Program-made: the position numbers and the translations under genes
Part shown: one piece after another, positions 27,676-35,879 of the stretch
Layout: every line of letters begins with the position of its first letter
Numbering within the stretch: position 1 is the stretch's first letter
Source: CAZVRZ01 sp964629965
Lineage (GTDB): Bacteria; Chloroflexota; Anaerolineae; Anaerolineales; UBA4823
Length of the DNA: 50,036 bases
Assembly: GCA_964629965.1 (NCBI GenBank)
Contig: CAZVRZ010000020.1
Coordinates: forward strand, 1 to 50,036
Direction of reading: 5' to 3'
Notes under the pieces: generated by a model
The model's input: only the letters and a program-made list of their open reading frames with translations
The model's database searches: none
Told to the model about the DNA's origin: nothing

Positions 27676-28572
27676 TTATCCTTTGATGCCTGACGTCGCA
27701 ATTCCTTCTGTAAATTGTTTCTGTGTGAAGAAATACAGGATGAGGATCGGAATAATCGTAATCACAGCGCCGGCCATTAATAGCTGTGTTTCTGGTCCGG
27801 CTTCTGATACAAACGTGTTCAAGGCTACCATCAAAGGCCGCCAGGTTTGGGTCGTGGTTACCAATAGAGGCCACAGGAAAGCATTCCAGGATCCAATAAA
27901 CGAGAAGATGACCACAGTTAAAATTGGTGCCTTGCTCATAGGAATAACGATCTGCAAAAGATATCTCAAATGGCCTGCTCCATCCAATCTGGCAGCATCC
28001 CAATATTCCTCGGGAATTTTCATAAAGAACTGTCTCAGCAGGAAAATGCTGAATACATTGGCCATAAAGGGGATTGTTAAGGCGGGCAGTTTATTGAGCC
28101 ACGATCCGCCGGGTAACGGCACGATGGATCCTTTGATCATCAAGAAGTTTGGAATCATGGTAACGGATTCTGGAATCATCATGGTGCTGAGCAAAATTGT
28201 AAAGATAATCTCACGTCCCCAAAATTTGATCCGCGCAAAACTGTAAGCTGCCAGGGTGGAAGTGAACAGAAGTCCCGCAAGCGTCACCAGGGTGATGATG
28301 ACAGAATTCATAAAATATTTATAAAACTTGGCCTGCTCCCAGGCCTCTGTATAGTTAGAGAATTGAGGGGCTTTAGGCAGCCATTGTCGATTGATGGTCT
28401 CGCCCAGGGTCATAAGCGATGTCGATACCATATAGAAAAACGGGAATATCGCCACCACTGCGCCGGCGATCAGGATGGAGTACATGACCACCTGGGTGAT
28501 CAGTGGTTTTGAAATGCGACTTAGCAAACGACCGGCGGTTGTTTGTGCGTTGCGTTGTGTCGTATTAGCCAT
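27676..28572 (-). CDS. Sugar ABC transporter permease (MalG type)
   Basis: A 298-residue inner-membrane permease with about six hydrophobic segments. The EAA loop reads EEYWDAARLDGAGHLRYLLQIVIPMSKAPI. The C-terminus ends TQKQFTEGIATSGIKG, typical of the MalG/family 2 carbohydrate permeases. It overlaps the upstream MalF-type gene by 8 bp and lies 89 bp before the binding-protein gene. Confidence 0.93.
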   Translation of the reverse strand: MANTTQRNAQTTAGRLLSRISKPLITQVVMYSILIAGAVVAIFPFFYMVSTSLMTLGETINRQWLPKAPQFSNYTEAWEQAKFYKYFMNSVIITLVTLAGLLFTSTLAAYSFARIKFWGREIIFTILLSTMMIPESVTMIPNFLMIKGSIVPLPGGSWLNKLPALTIPFMANVFSIFLLRQFFMKIPEEYWDAARLDGAGHLRYLLQIVIPMSKAPILTVVIFSFIGSWNAFLWPLLVTTTQTWRPLMVALNTFVSEAGPETQLLMAGAVITIIPILILYFFTQKQFTEGIATSGIKG

Positions 28573-29749
28573 AGAACACCTTATCGCCGAAAACTTTATT
28601 TTGCACTATTGTTAATGCCAGGATGATAAAGAATAAAATGATCGCCTGGGCTGTGGCATACCCATATTGATTGGCTTTGTAGAAAGTATCAAATATGAAG
28701 ATGCTGGTGGTATCCACGGTGCCTTGAGCAGACGCCACACGCATCACGTAAATATGGTTGAACGCCTTGAATGTGCCGATAAAGGCAATCAGAGCGAGAT
28801 AAAAAGTCACTGGCGATAGAAGCGGCAAGGTGATGTAGCGGAATAATTGCACTTTGTTGGCCCCATCGATCTCTCCTGCTTCGTAGAGTTCGTGAGAAAT
28901 TGAACCCAAACCTGCTAAGAAAATCACCGTATTATACCCCACATACGTCCAGATGCCGAAAAAGGTAATAGAAATCAGCGCCATGCTTGGACCAACTAAG
29001 AGAGATGGCAAATCCATTTCGCTCAGTTTCAGCCCGAAGAAAGTATCGATAAATGGACGCCATTCGAACAGCCATTTCTTGGGAGCGACGCCCAGGTATC
29101 CTATGAGCATATTCGCAACTGAAGTTTCTCTCGAACTGAAAATGGAGCGGAAGATCACGGCGGCTGCCACGACCGGTGTGATGTAAGGCAAAAAGTACAG
29201 CATCCGGAAAAACTCTTTTGCTTTAATTCTTTGGAAAAGCACATACGCCAGGATCAATGCTAGCCCTAGCTCAGCCGGCACGGTTCCTATTGAATAAAAT
29301 AGTGTGATCGGTAGAGATGCCAGGAAATCATCATCTCCTTTGGCTTCCATTTGTCCCCAGCCTATCGAGATTACGAAAAAGGCGCCGATGAGCACTAATG
29401 CCGCTGCGATGCGTGTGGCCTGGATCCAGGTTTTGTGGCTGCGAAATGCCGAATTCCACAACCAGTATGCAGCAGCCATCAACAAGAAACCAGCGATAAA
29501 GATCAGTGCCCCTTGCCAATCGCCTATGGCCTTTGTGTAATTTCCGGCGCCAATGAAAGCTCCCTTGCGCACCTGCCACTTATGTAGACTCATGTAGAAA
29601 GCATAGCCAATTGGGAAGAGACCGAATAAGCCGATCAACAATACCGCCGGGAAAACGAACAAGTATCCGGTGATGTTTTCTTTTATATCGATCCAGCGAA
29701 TTTTACTGCGTTTCCTGGTGTTGCCAGGCGGATTTCCCAATTGAGTCAT
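28565..29749 (-). CDS. Sugar ABC transporter permease (MalF type) with an extra membrane insertion
   Basis: A 394-residue permease, about 90 residues longer than most family 1 sugar permeases. The first membrane span and FIGAGNYTKAIGDW are normal. About 80 residues then follow with two further hydrophobic spans (ALIFIAGFLLMAAAYWLW and IAAALVLIGAFFVISIGW) before the core resumes at LPITLFYSIGTVPAELGLALILAYVL. The EAA loop is ELYEAGEIDGANKVQLFRYITLPLLSPV. It is the first gene of the operon 29749-24866, so the promoter is expected in 29750-30017. Confidence 0.92.
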   Translation of the reverse strand: MTQLGNPPGNTRKRSKIRWIDIKENITGYLFVFPAVLLIGLFGLFPIGYAFYMSLHKWQVRKGAFIGAGNYTKAIGDWQGALIFIAGFLLMAAAYWLWNSAFRSHKTWIQATRIAAALVLIGAFFVISIGWGQMEAKGDDDFLASLPITLFYSIGTVPAELGLALILAYVLFQRIKAKEFFRMLYFLPYITPVVAAAVIFRSIFSSRETSVANMLIGYLGVAPKKWLFEWRPFIDTFFGLKLSEMDLPSLLVGPSMALISITFFGIWTYVGYNTVIFLAGLGSISHELYEAGEIDGANKVQLFRYITLPLLSPVTFYLALIAFIGTFKAFNHIYVMRVASAQGTVDTTSIFIFDTFYKANQYGYATAQAIILFFIILALTIVQNKVFGDKVFYG

Positions 29750-30017
29750 TCAAACCTCCGGCGCTTTTCTGCTATGGATTAGTCCTTGAGTAGATATTGT
29801 TCAAACATGCAGCATGAGAGTTTTGGGGGATTGCAAATATTGTGAAAATCTGTTACCGTTAATGATTAAATACCTCACGATAAAATAGCCTTTTTGGCAC
29901 AGGCTTGCAGATTAATATATGGCGTCCAGTTGTTTTCAACTCGCTACTTTAATCAGTATGATTATACTTGAATGTTCTGACTTATTGGCATAGATTTGAA
30001 AAATTAGTGAGAATCCT
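29750..30017. other. Divergent intergenic region between sugar transporter operon and rel
   Basis: 268 bp, AT-rich, holding the promoters of both divergent units. I see no consensus -35/-10 pair that I can assign with confidence and no long dyad that could be named as an operator. Confidence 0.5.
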
Positions 30018-32276
30018 ATGAATGTTAACGACCTCTTAGATATTCTTCCGGATTATTATTCTCCGACCGATCGCCAATTAATTATTAGGGCTCACCGTAT
30101 TGCTGATGCCGCCCATAAGCATCAAAAGCGAGTCTCGGGTGAGCCATATGTTAATCATTGCATCGCGGTAGCCATGATCTTGGCTGAAATGTGTGTGCCG
30201 GCCGAAGTGGTCGCAGCCGGGTTGTTGCACGATACTGTTGAGGACACCACCGTTACCCTGGCGGATCTGTGCAGAGATTTTAACGCTGATGTGGCGAAGA
30301 TGGTCGATGGGGTAACAAAACTGACTCAACTTCCACGTGTTTCTCGTGGCGACCAGCATCAGGAAGACGAGATCCGGGAAATGGAGGCGCGCAACCTAGC
30401 AGAACGCAGAGGCTTGCCAGATCCCGAAACCGAACTCGAACAATTGGCCTCTAGCCGGCGATACGATTTGGTGAAGGAAACTTTGCGCAAGACTTTTATT
30501 GCGATGGGTGATGATGTGCGAGTCGTTTTCATCAAGTTGGCTGATCGTTTACATAACATGCGCACCTTAAGCCACATGCCAGAAGCGAAGCGCCGTCGAA
30601 TTGCTCAGGAAACGCTCGATATTTTTGCTCCCCTGGCTAATCGCCTGGGCATCTGGCAAATCAAATGGGATTTAGAAGACCTGGGATTTCGTTATGTGAA
30701 TCCCGCTAAATATCGTGAAATTTCCCTCAACCTGATGAATCGCAGGCTGGATCGCGAGAAGGAGATGGAGGGGATCATTGAGCGCCTCAAGGCCATCTTT
30801 GATGAGGCGGGAATCAAAGCGGAGATAACTGGACGCCCAAAGCACATCTACTCGATTTATAAAAAAATGATGCGCAAGGGCGTTCCTTTCGACCTGGTGC
30901 ATGATATTCGCGGTGTGCGCATCATCGTTCCTGACAGTTCTACGTGTTACACTGCTTTGGGAGTCATCCATACACATTGGCGTCCTATTCCCACCCAGTT
31001 CGATGATTATATCGCTGCGCCTAAAGACAATTTTTATCAGTCACTGCACACCTCGGTTGTTTATGATGATGGCAAAACATTGGAAGTTCAAATCCGTGAT
31101 CCTGAGATGAATCAAAATGCAGAGCTGGGCATTGCTGCTCACTGGCGTTACAAGGAGGATACTGCTCGTTTTCAACGCCGGGTAGTTTGGTTCCGCTCGC
31201 TGATGGAATGGCAAAAAGATGTTCAGGATGCTAACGAATTTGTTGATAGTTTAAAGAGTGATCTCTTTGATGAGCGTGTCTACGTTTTTACTCCCAAAGG
31301 AGACGTGATCGATCTGCCCGTTGGTTCGACCCCGATCGATTTTGCCTATCATGTGCATACCGATATTGGTCATCGCTGTAGAGGCGCCAAGATCAATGGC
31401 AAGCTGGTGCCGTTGGATTACCAATTAAAAACGGGCGATCAAGTTGAAATTCTTACTGCCAAGCGCGGCGGCCCTAGCCGCGATTGGATGAATGCTGATT
31501 GCGGCATGGTGAAGACTCAACGCGCCCGCACTAAGATCCGGCATTATTTCCAACACCAGAACCGCGAGCAAAATATTACCCAGGGACGTGATGCGCTCGA
31601 TCGCGAATTGCATCGCTTGGGTGTGCAGGATGTGAATTACGAACATCTCACTCGCAAGCTCGAATACCGGTCTGTGGATGACATGATGGTTGCGGTTGGC
31701 ACCGGCGATCTATCTATGGCGAAAATCGCCAACGTTCTAATGGAAGGCGAAAAAGACGAGGATGGCACAGAGTTTGGCGCCATTGTTCTCCAGCCTGGCA
31801 TTCAGAGCACGGACGCAATCTCGGTGCTGGGATTGAAGGGCTTATTGACTACGATGGGGCGGTGTTGCAATCCGGTTCCCGGGGACGACATCATTGGTTA
31901 TATTACGCGTGGACGGGGCGCCACGATCCACAGAACAGACTGTCCTAATATTTTACGCTCAAAGGACCGCGAGCGTTTGGTGAGAGTAAGCTGGGGCGAG
32001 CCCAAACGCACTTACCCTGTTCTGGTGCGCGTGAAAGCTTATGATCGAGAGGGCTTGACGAAAGATGTCTCCAACCTGGTCACAAATGAAGGTATTAACA
32101 TGGGAAACGTTCAGATCGGCGTAGTGGAGCCCGAGACTTCCAGCAAATACAAGACCAAACAGGCGGATTGCCGCCTGGTTTTGGAGGTGCGAGATGTGGA
32201 ACAATTGACGCGTATCCTGGCGCGTATTGAAACCCTTCCGAACGTTTTCGAGGCTTCTCGATTAAGACCAGGATAA
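30018..32276 (+). CDS. rel: Bifunctional (p)ppGpp synthetase/hydrolase (RelA/SpoT)
   Basis: The stringent-response enzyme of 752 residues. The N-terminal HD hydrolase is intact (GEPYVNHCIAVAMIL, HDTVEDT at residues 71-77, KLADRLHNMRTL). The synthetase domain includes YSIYKKMMRKG, DIRGVRIIV and FYQSLHTSVV. A TGS domain follows (VYVFTPKGDVIDLPVGSTPIDFAYHVHTDIGHRC), and a C-terminal ACT domain (YPVLVRVKAYDREGLTKDVSNLV). All domains are present, so both synthesis and hydrolysis are likely. The ribosome-binding site is weak (GTGAG). Confidence 0.95.
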   Translation: MNVNDLLDILPDYYSPTDRQLIIRAHRIADAAHKHQKRVSGEPYVNHCIAVAMILAEMCVPAEVVAAGLLHDTVEDTTVTLADLCRDFNADVAKMVDGVTKLTQLPRVSRGDQHQEDEIREMEARNLAERRGLPDPETELEQLASSRRYDLVKETLRKTFIAMGDDVRVVFIKLADRLHNMRTLSHMPEAKRRRIAQETLDIFAPLANRLGIWQIKWDLEDLGFRYVNPAKYREISLNLMNRRLDREKEMEGIIERLKAIFDEAGIKAEITGRPKHIYSIYKKMMRKGVPFDLVHDIRGVRIIVPDSSTCYTALGVIHTHWRPIPTQFDDYIAAPKDNFYQSLHTSVVYDDGKTLEVQIRDPEMNQNAELGIAAHWRYKEDTARFQRRVVWFRSLMEWQKDVQDANEFVDSLKSDLFDERVYVFTPKGDVIDLPVGSTPIDFAYHVHTDIGHRCRGAKINGKLVPLDYQLKTGDQVEILTAKRGGPSRDWMNADCGMVKTQRARTKIRHYFQHQNREQNITQGRDALDRELHRLGVQDVNYEHLTRKLEYRSVDDMMVAVGTGDLSMAKIANVLMEGEKDEDGTEFGAIVLQPGIQSTDAISVLGLKGLLTTMGRCCNPVPGDDIIGYITRGRGATIHRTDCPNILRSKDRERLVRVSWGEPKRTYPVLVRVKAYDREGLTKDVSNLVTNEGINMGNVQIGVVEPETSSKYKTKQADCRLVLEVRDVEQLTRILARIETLPNVFEASRLRPG

Positions 32277-32296
32277 ATAATTCGCCTTTGTTACTG

Positions 32297-32324
32297 TTGC
32301 CAAATTTAAACTCTTTGGTATAAT
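32297..32324 (+). promoter_or_regulatory. Promoter of the small acidic protein gene
   Basis: TTGCCA (32297-32302), a 16-bp spacer and TATAAT (32319-32324) preceded by TGG (extended -10). The start codon follows 62 bp later behind a strong AAGGAGG, so this transcript has a normal leader, unlike the leaderless genes in this window. Confidence 0.75.
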
Positions 32325-32386
32325 CTCCCCGCAATCAGACTCGTTTATCCAGGCTGATGTTGTAAACAATAACTAAGGAGGATTTC

Positions 32387-32617
32387 ATGCCCCGGATTCG
32401 TTGTCATTATGTGGATTGTGTCTTTTTGGATGATGGATATTGCGGTGCGGCGGCAGTTGAGATTGATCCAGACATGGGTTGTATGACGTTTTCCCGTGCC
32501 GAGGATGTTGAGGTGGAAGATGATTGGGAGGAGGACGAGGAAGAGTTGGAGGAGTGGGAAGAAACCGATGCTGAAGAGGAAGATGAAGAACTCTGGATCG
32601 ACGACGAAGAATACTGA
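32387..32617 (+). CDS. Small cysteine-motif protein with a highly acidic tail
   Basis: A 76-residue protein with two parts. The N-terminus MPRIRCHYVDCVFLDDGYCGAAAVEIDPDMGC has four cysteines spaced C-x4-C-x7-C-x12-C, a likely zinc or iron site. From about residue 37 nearly every residue is Glu, Asp or Trp. AAGGAGG lies before the ATG. Function is unknown. Similar short proteins occur in Anaerolineae as far as I recall, but that memory should be checked by search. Confidence 0.82.
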   Translation: MPRIRCHYVDCVFLDDGYCGAAAVEIDPDMGCMTFSRAEDVEVEDDWEEDEEELEEWEETDAEEEDEELWIDDEEY

Positions 32618-32662
32618 TTCGATTGCATAATGGTCGGTTTACGAAGTTATTTGGATGAAAGT

Positions 32663-32688
32663 AAAAGGCGGCGTTTGCCGCCTTTTTT
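32663..32688 (+). terminator. Terminator after the acidic protein gene
   Basis: Ten-bp stem AAAAGGCGGC / GCCGCCTTTT with a GTTT loop and a run of six T. The -35 element of the next promoter lies within its loop and 3' arm. Confidence 0.9.
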
Positions 32689-32702
32689 GTTCTGGATATA
32701 AT
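32675..32702 (+). promoter_or_regulatory. Leaderless promoter of the coiled-coil protein gene, overlapping a terminator
   Basis: TTGCCG (32675-32680), a 16-bp spacer and perfect TATAAT (32697-32702), then seven bases to the ATG at 32710. The -35 hexamer is inside the terminator hairpin of the preceding gene. Confidence 0.65.
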
Positions 32703-32709
32703 TAATGCA

Positions 32710-35160
32710 ATGGACAATTTCTCGTCAATCCTTGGTTTTGTGCTGCTTCTGTTGATGTTACTAGCCATGACCTTGTTCGTATTGGTAAGAACATGGCGGC
32801 TGTATGTTCTTCAAAACTTGGCCGAGGTGCGTAATCGTTTGCGTTCTTTGCAGAGCGATAGCGCTCGTATCCGCCGGGAAAGCGCTCGTTTTAGCGTTGA
32901 CGATCCGGAGCCTTTTGGCACCCTGTTTCAATCTCTTTCGGAACAGCTTGTCCGTGTTGATAGTTCCTTACAGGATGCATATCAGGAATATGGCGAGCTT
33001 TATCGCCAGGTGAAGCTTAGTGAAAAAGTAGATTGGAAAGGCGCATTATCCTTTCCTTATGATTGGTGGGCTCGGCGTTCTATGGTAGATGATTTGCAGA
33101 TATCTGTAGACCAGTCCGAAACCTGGATTGCCGAGTCGAGAAAATTGGCGGATCGGCTGATCGATTATGGCAAGGTGATTGCCGCCCAGAGTCAGCAGAT
33201 ATTGTCTTATATAAAAGAAGCACTGCATATTCTTGGCGAATTACGAGAGCATGGATTGGAAGGAGATACTTTCGATGGGGCTGTCCAGGCTGCTCGAAAT
33301 TGGGAGGCAACGCTCTTGGGTCAAATCCCTGTTATTTTCTTCTCTAAAGAAGCACTCAGCGCGTCTGTTGATTTGGAAAAAGAGCAGATTTCTCGTGTGT
33401 ATCGTCTGTTAACCAGTGCAGCTCCGACGATCCAAAAGCTTTTAAACCGGGTGGATGATTGGAGAACTGAATATGCAAACCTGGCACAGAATCTTCAGAG
33501 CATCCCGGTGTCTATCGAATCTCTCGAAGAGCGCATGCAAGTGCAGGCCCACGCGCCCATTTTGCCAATCCAGTGGGAGAAGAGCAAAGATGAATTACAG
33601 ATGGCCAGGATGCGTCTGGAAACAGTAGGACTGGCAGATAAGTCGCGCATCATCGAAGATCTATTCGATGACGTTGATGTACTTGATGCCCTGGCAAAGC
33701 GCTTGGGGGAGGCAGAAAAACATTATCAATTGGTCTGTGTTCAGTATGACGAATTGCAGAAGCTGGTGACGTCTGAAGAAATTGTCCAAGGAAATGGCTG
33801 GCTGCGCAGCAGTTTCTCGTTGATGCTATCAGTGAATCAATATGATCCTGAAAACTGGCCTCGTTCTCTGGCGGTCAGTGGATTGAAAAGGCAGATCGAG
33901 GCTTTGGCAGCGTTACATAGCCGCTTATTGCCTGACCAGGAGCATCCCAAAGTTGTTCGCGAAGGGGAGCTTGCACAGCATTTGGAAGGAATTCGCCGCC
34001 TGCATGCGGGCTACGTAAAGTCCCGGCCTGCCGTGGCTAAGGTAAAGGCGATTTTGGATGAGATGCGGTCTATCGAGCAGAGCATACGCGATCCACTGAT
34101 CCGGGCCAATTCTCTATATGGCCAACTCGAGTCGATCGTTGTTGCGAATCCTCTGTTGAATAAATTGGCAGGAAAAGAACCCGAAAGACTGCGCCTGGCA
34201 ACCCAAAATTTATTGGTTGAATTGGATCATCCTGAAAAGATTACGGTGGATAAAAAAGCTCGCAAAGCTGGAGCGCTGCTAACAAAGATTGAGCACAACT
34301 TGTCTTCCTGGTTAGAGACGATCAATCATGATCTGGATATAAAAAGGGACGATCTCGAGGAAAGCCTGGCCTTACTAAATGAAGCTGTTAGCCTGGATGA
34401 TCCCGTATTGAACGAGGTCAACCGCCTGGTTCAAAAAACAACCGACGTCATGTTGGACGATGGTGTCCAGGCCATTCAAGTGACTTTCCCGTTAGCTGAT
34501 CATGTCCAGAGGCTGAGGTCGGCGAATGATGCCTGGCAGAGATGCGTATCGGCGCAGGTTGCGGTGGATGATATTGCTGGTCCTACACTGGAGCGTTATC
34601 GGAAAGCGGAGAAGCAGCGTACCCGAGCTCTGGAGATCATTGGAAGGGTAAAGGATCTTGTTCCCGAAGGATTGCAATGGCCGCCGACTACGCAGCGCTT
34701 GGGTAATGAGATACATCAATTTGAAATGCTTGAGAAGCGTTGGCAAGGAATAAAGCGTGACCGGGTGCGAGCCTTGCAACTGGTGTCAAGCTTGAGTGAC
34801 TTGACCGAAGAATATAGCGCGCTGGCCGATCAGTTGGGACGGATTGCCGAGCGCGCCCTGCTTGAAAGTGACCGTGTGCAGGAATTAGAGAAACGCCTGG
34901 AAGAAGCCAGGAAGCTGTGGCTGCACCAGGTACACACTCATAAAGGGCAGCATATGCTGATTGATAGTATCGAATCCCTGCTGGCTGAAACAGATCGCGA
35001 CCTGGAGACCCTGAAGAAGGGTTATGAACACGGTGGTTTGCCGTATGCTCAAGTGCTGCAAGGTTTACGCAGCATATGCCGGAAAGTCGAAGATGCCCTG
35101 GTGCCGACGGATGGCAATCAGGTTATGGAAATCAACGGTATTTTACAACGCCGTCTATAA
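32710..35160 (+). CDS. Large membrane-anchored coiled-coil protein (EzrA-like architecture)
   Basis: An 816-residue protein with a single N-terminal transmembrane helix (ILGFVLLLLMLLAMTLFVLVRTW, about residues 6-28), followed by almost 790 residues of predicted alpha-helix with long stretches of heptad-like Leu/Glu/Arg pattern. This layout resembles EzrA-type or septum-associated spectrin-like proteins, but no sequence motif proves it. The start codon lies seven bases after a TATAAT, so the mRNA is likely leaderless. The end overlaps the convergent methyltransferase gene by 6 bp. Confidence 0.8.
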   Translation: MDNFSSILGFVLLLLMLLAMTLFVLVRTWRLYVLQNLAEVRNRLRSLQSDSARIRRESARFSVDDPEPFGTLFQSLSEQLVRVDSSLQDAYQEYGELYRQVKLSEKVDWKGALSFPYDWWARRSMVDDLQISVDQSETWIAESRKLADRLIDYGKVIAAQSQQILSYIKEALHILGELREHGLEGDTFDGAVQAARNWEATLLGQIPVIFFSKEALSASVDLEKEQISRVYRLLTSAAPTIQKLLNRVDDWRTEYANLAQNLQSIPVSIESLEERMQVQAHAPILPIQWEKSKDELQMARMRLETVGLADKSRIIEDLFDDVDVLDALAKRLGEAEKHYQLVCVQYDELQKLVTSEEIVQGNGWLRSSFSLMLSVNQYDPENWPRSLAVSGLKRQIEALAALHSRLLPDQEHPKVVREGELAQHLEGIRRLHAGYVKSRPAVAKVKAILDEMRSIEQSIRDPLIRANSLYGQLESIVVANPLLNKLAGKEPERLRLATQNLLVELDHPEKITVDKKARKAGALLTKIEHNLSSWLETINHDLDIKRDDLEESLALLNEAVSLDDPVLNEVNRLVQKTTDVMLDDGVQAIQVTFPLADHVQRLRSANDAWQRCVSAQVAVDDIAGPTLERYRKAEKQRTRALEIIGRVKDLVPEGLQWPPTTQRLGNEIHQFEMLEKRWQGIKRDRVRALQLVSSLSDLTEEYSALADQLGRIAERALLESDRVQELEKRLEEARKLWLHQVHTHKGQHMLIDSIESLLAETDRDLETLKKGYEHGGLPYAQVLQGLRSICRKVEDALVPTDGNQVMEINGILQRRL

Positions 35161-35871
35161 AGCCTCCGGTTTGTCCACAATTACCCAGGTTGTGAATTCT
35201 TCTCGTTTTACACTGACAGTTGCTTGTGGTTCGGCGAAGAGGGCTGCTATTTGGGCGGCTGGTAAGATGTGACTGCGCATCAGGGCAATTTTCTCGGCAA
35301 GCGCAATCAATTTCACCGCGAATGTGTGAATGTCGGGTTCTTCGATCACGATCCTGCCGCCTGGTTTTAATACCCGCCATAACTCGCCGGCTGTATGTGC
35401 TGGATTGATGATGTGGTGTAACGCATCCACCATAATAACTCTCTCGAAGGAGTGATTTCGAAAGGGCAGTGCTTCTGTGTGGGTGCACACCGCTATCAGG
35501 TTGTTTTTGGCCGCTGCCTGCTGCAACATGCCGGCCGAAAGATCGGCAAAGCGCAAGGCGGGATCGAGGCTGGTGCGCGACAGAATGGTTTCGACCGGTT
35601 TGCGCCGCTCCCACCCGCTCTCGTCACCTCTGGCGAGTCCCTGGGCCACGACANNNNNNNNNNGCAACATGCCGGCCGAAAGATCGGCTACCACAACCTG
35701 GTCAACATAGGTTATCAGTTTATGACTTGCCCTGCCCGTGCCGCCTCCTGCATCGAGTAAGGCTCCTTTCACCGGCAGCGCGGCAAGCCTGACCATTTCC
35801 GCCGGGTCACGCGGCCGGATCACACGATCGTATAAAGGGGCTAATATATCAAAATGCTCCAGTATAGGCAT
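35155..35871 (-). CDS. SAM-dependent methyltransferase (UbiE-like), disturbed by an assembly gap
   Basis: A class I methyltransferase with MPILEHFDILAPLYDRVIRP, the SAM-binding motif I LLDAGGGTGRASHKL, VVVADLSAGML (motif II), ALPFRNHSFERVIMVDALHHI (motif IV region) and ELWRVLKPGGRIVIEEPD. The phrase ADLSAGML occurs twice, once on each side of a run of ten N. About 47 codons lie between the copies that do not fit the family. Removing 35523-35663 restores a normal protein of about 191 residues, so the middle is probably a scaffolding artefact. The start follows the Gfo/Idh gene by 8 bp. Confidence 0.8.
   Translation of the reverse strand: MPILEHFDILAPLYDRVIRPRDPAEMVRLAALPVKGALLDAGGGTGRASHKLITYVDQVVVADLSAGMLXXXXVVAQGLARGDESGWERRKPVETILSRTSLDPALRFADLSAGMLQQAAAKNNLIAVCTHTEALPFRNHSFERVIMVDALHHIINPAHTAGELWRVLKPGGRIVIEEPDIHTFAVKLIALAEKIALMRSHILPAAQIAALFAEPQATVSVKREEFTTWVIVDKPEAL
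35654..35663. other. Assembly gap (10 N) with duplicated flank
   Basis: Ten N. The 25 bases at 35664-35688 repeat those at 35523-35547 exactly, which suggests two contig ends that overlap in the true sequence. Confidence 0.95.
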
Positions 35872-35879
35872 ATCGATAG

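Noticed and set aside
32407..32628. Ser-rich frame opposite the acidic protein
   Set aside because: A low-complexity shadow of the acidic tail on the other strand, without a ribosome-binding site.
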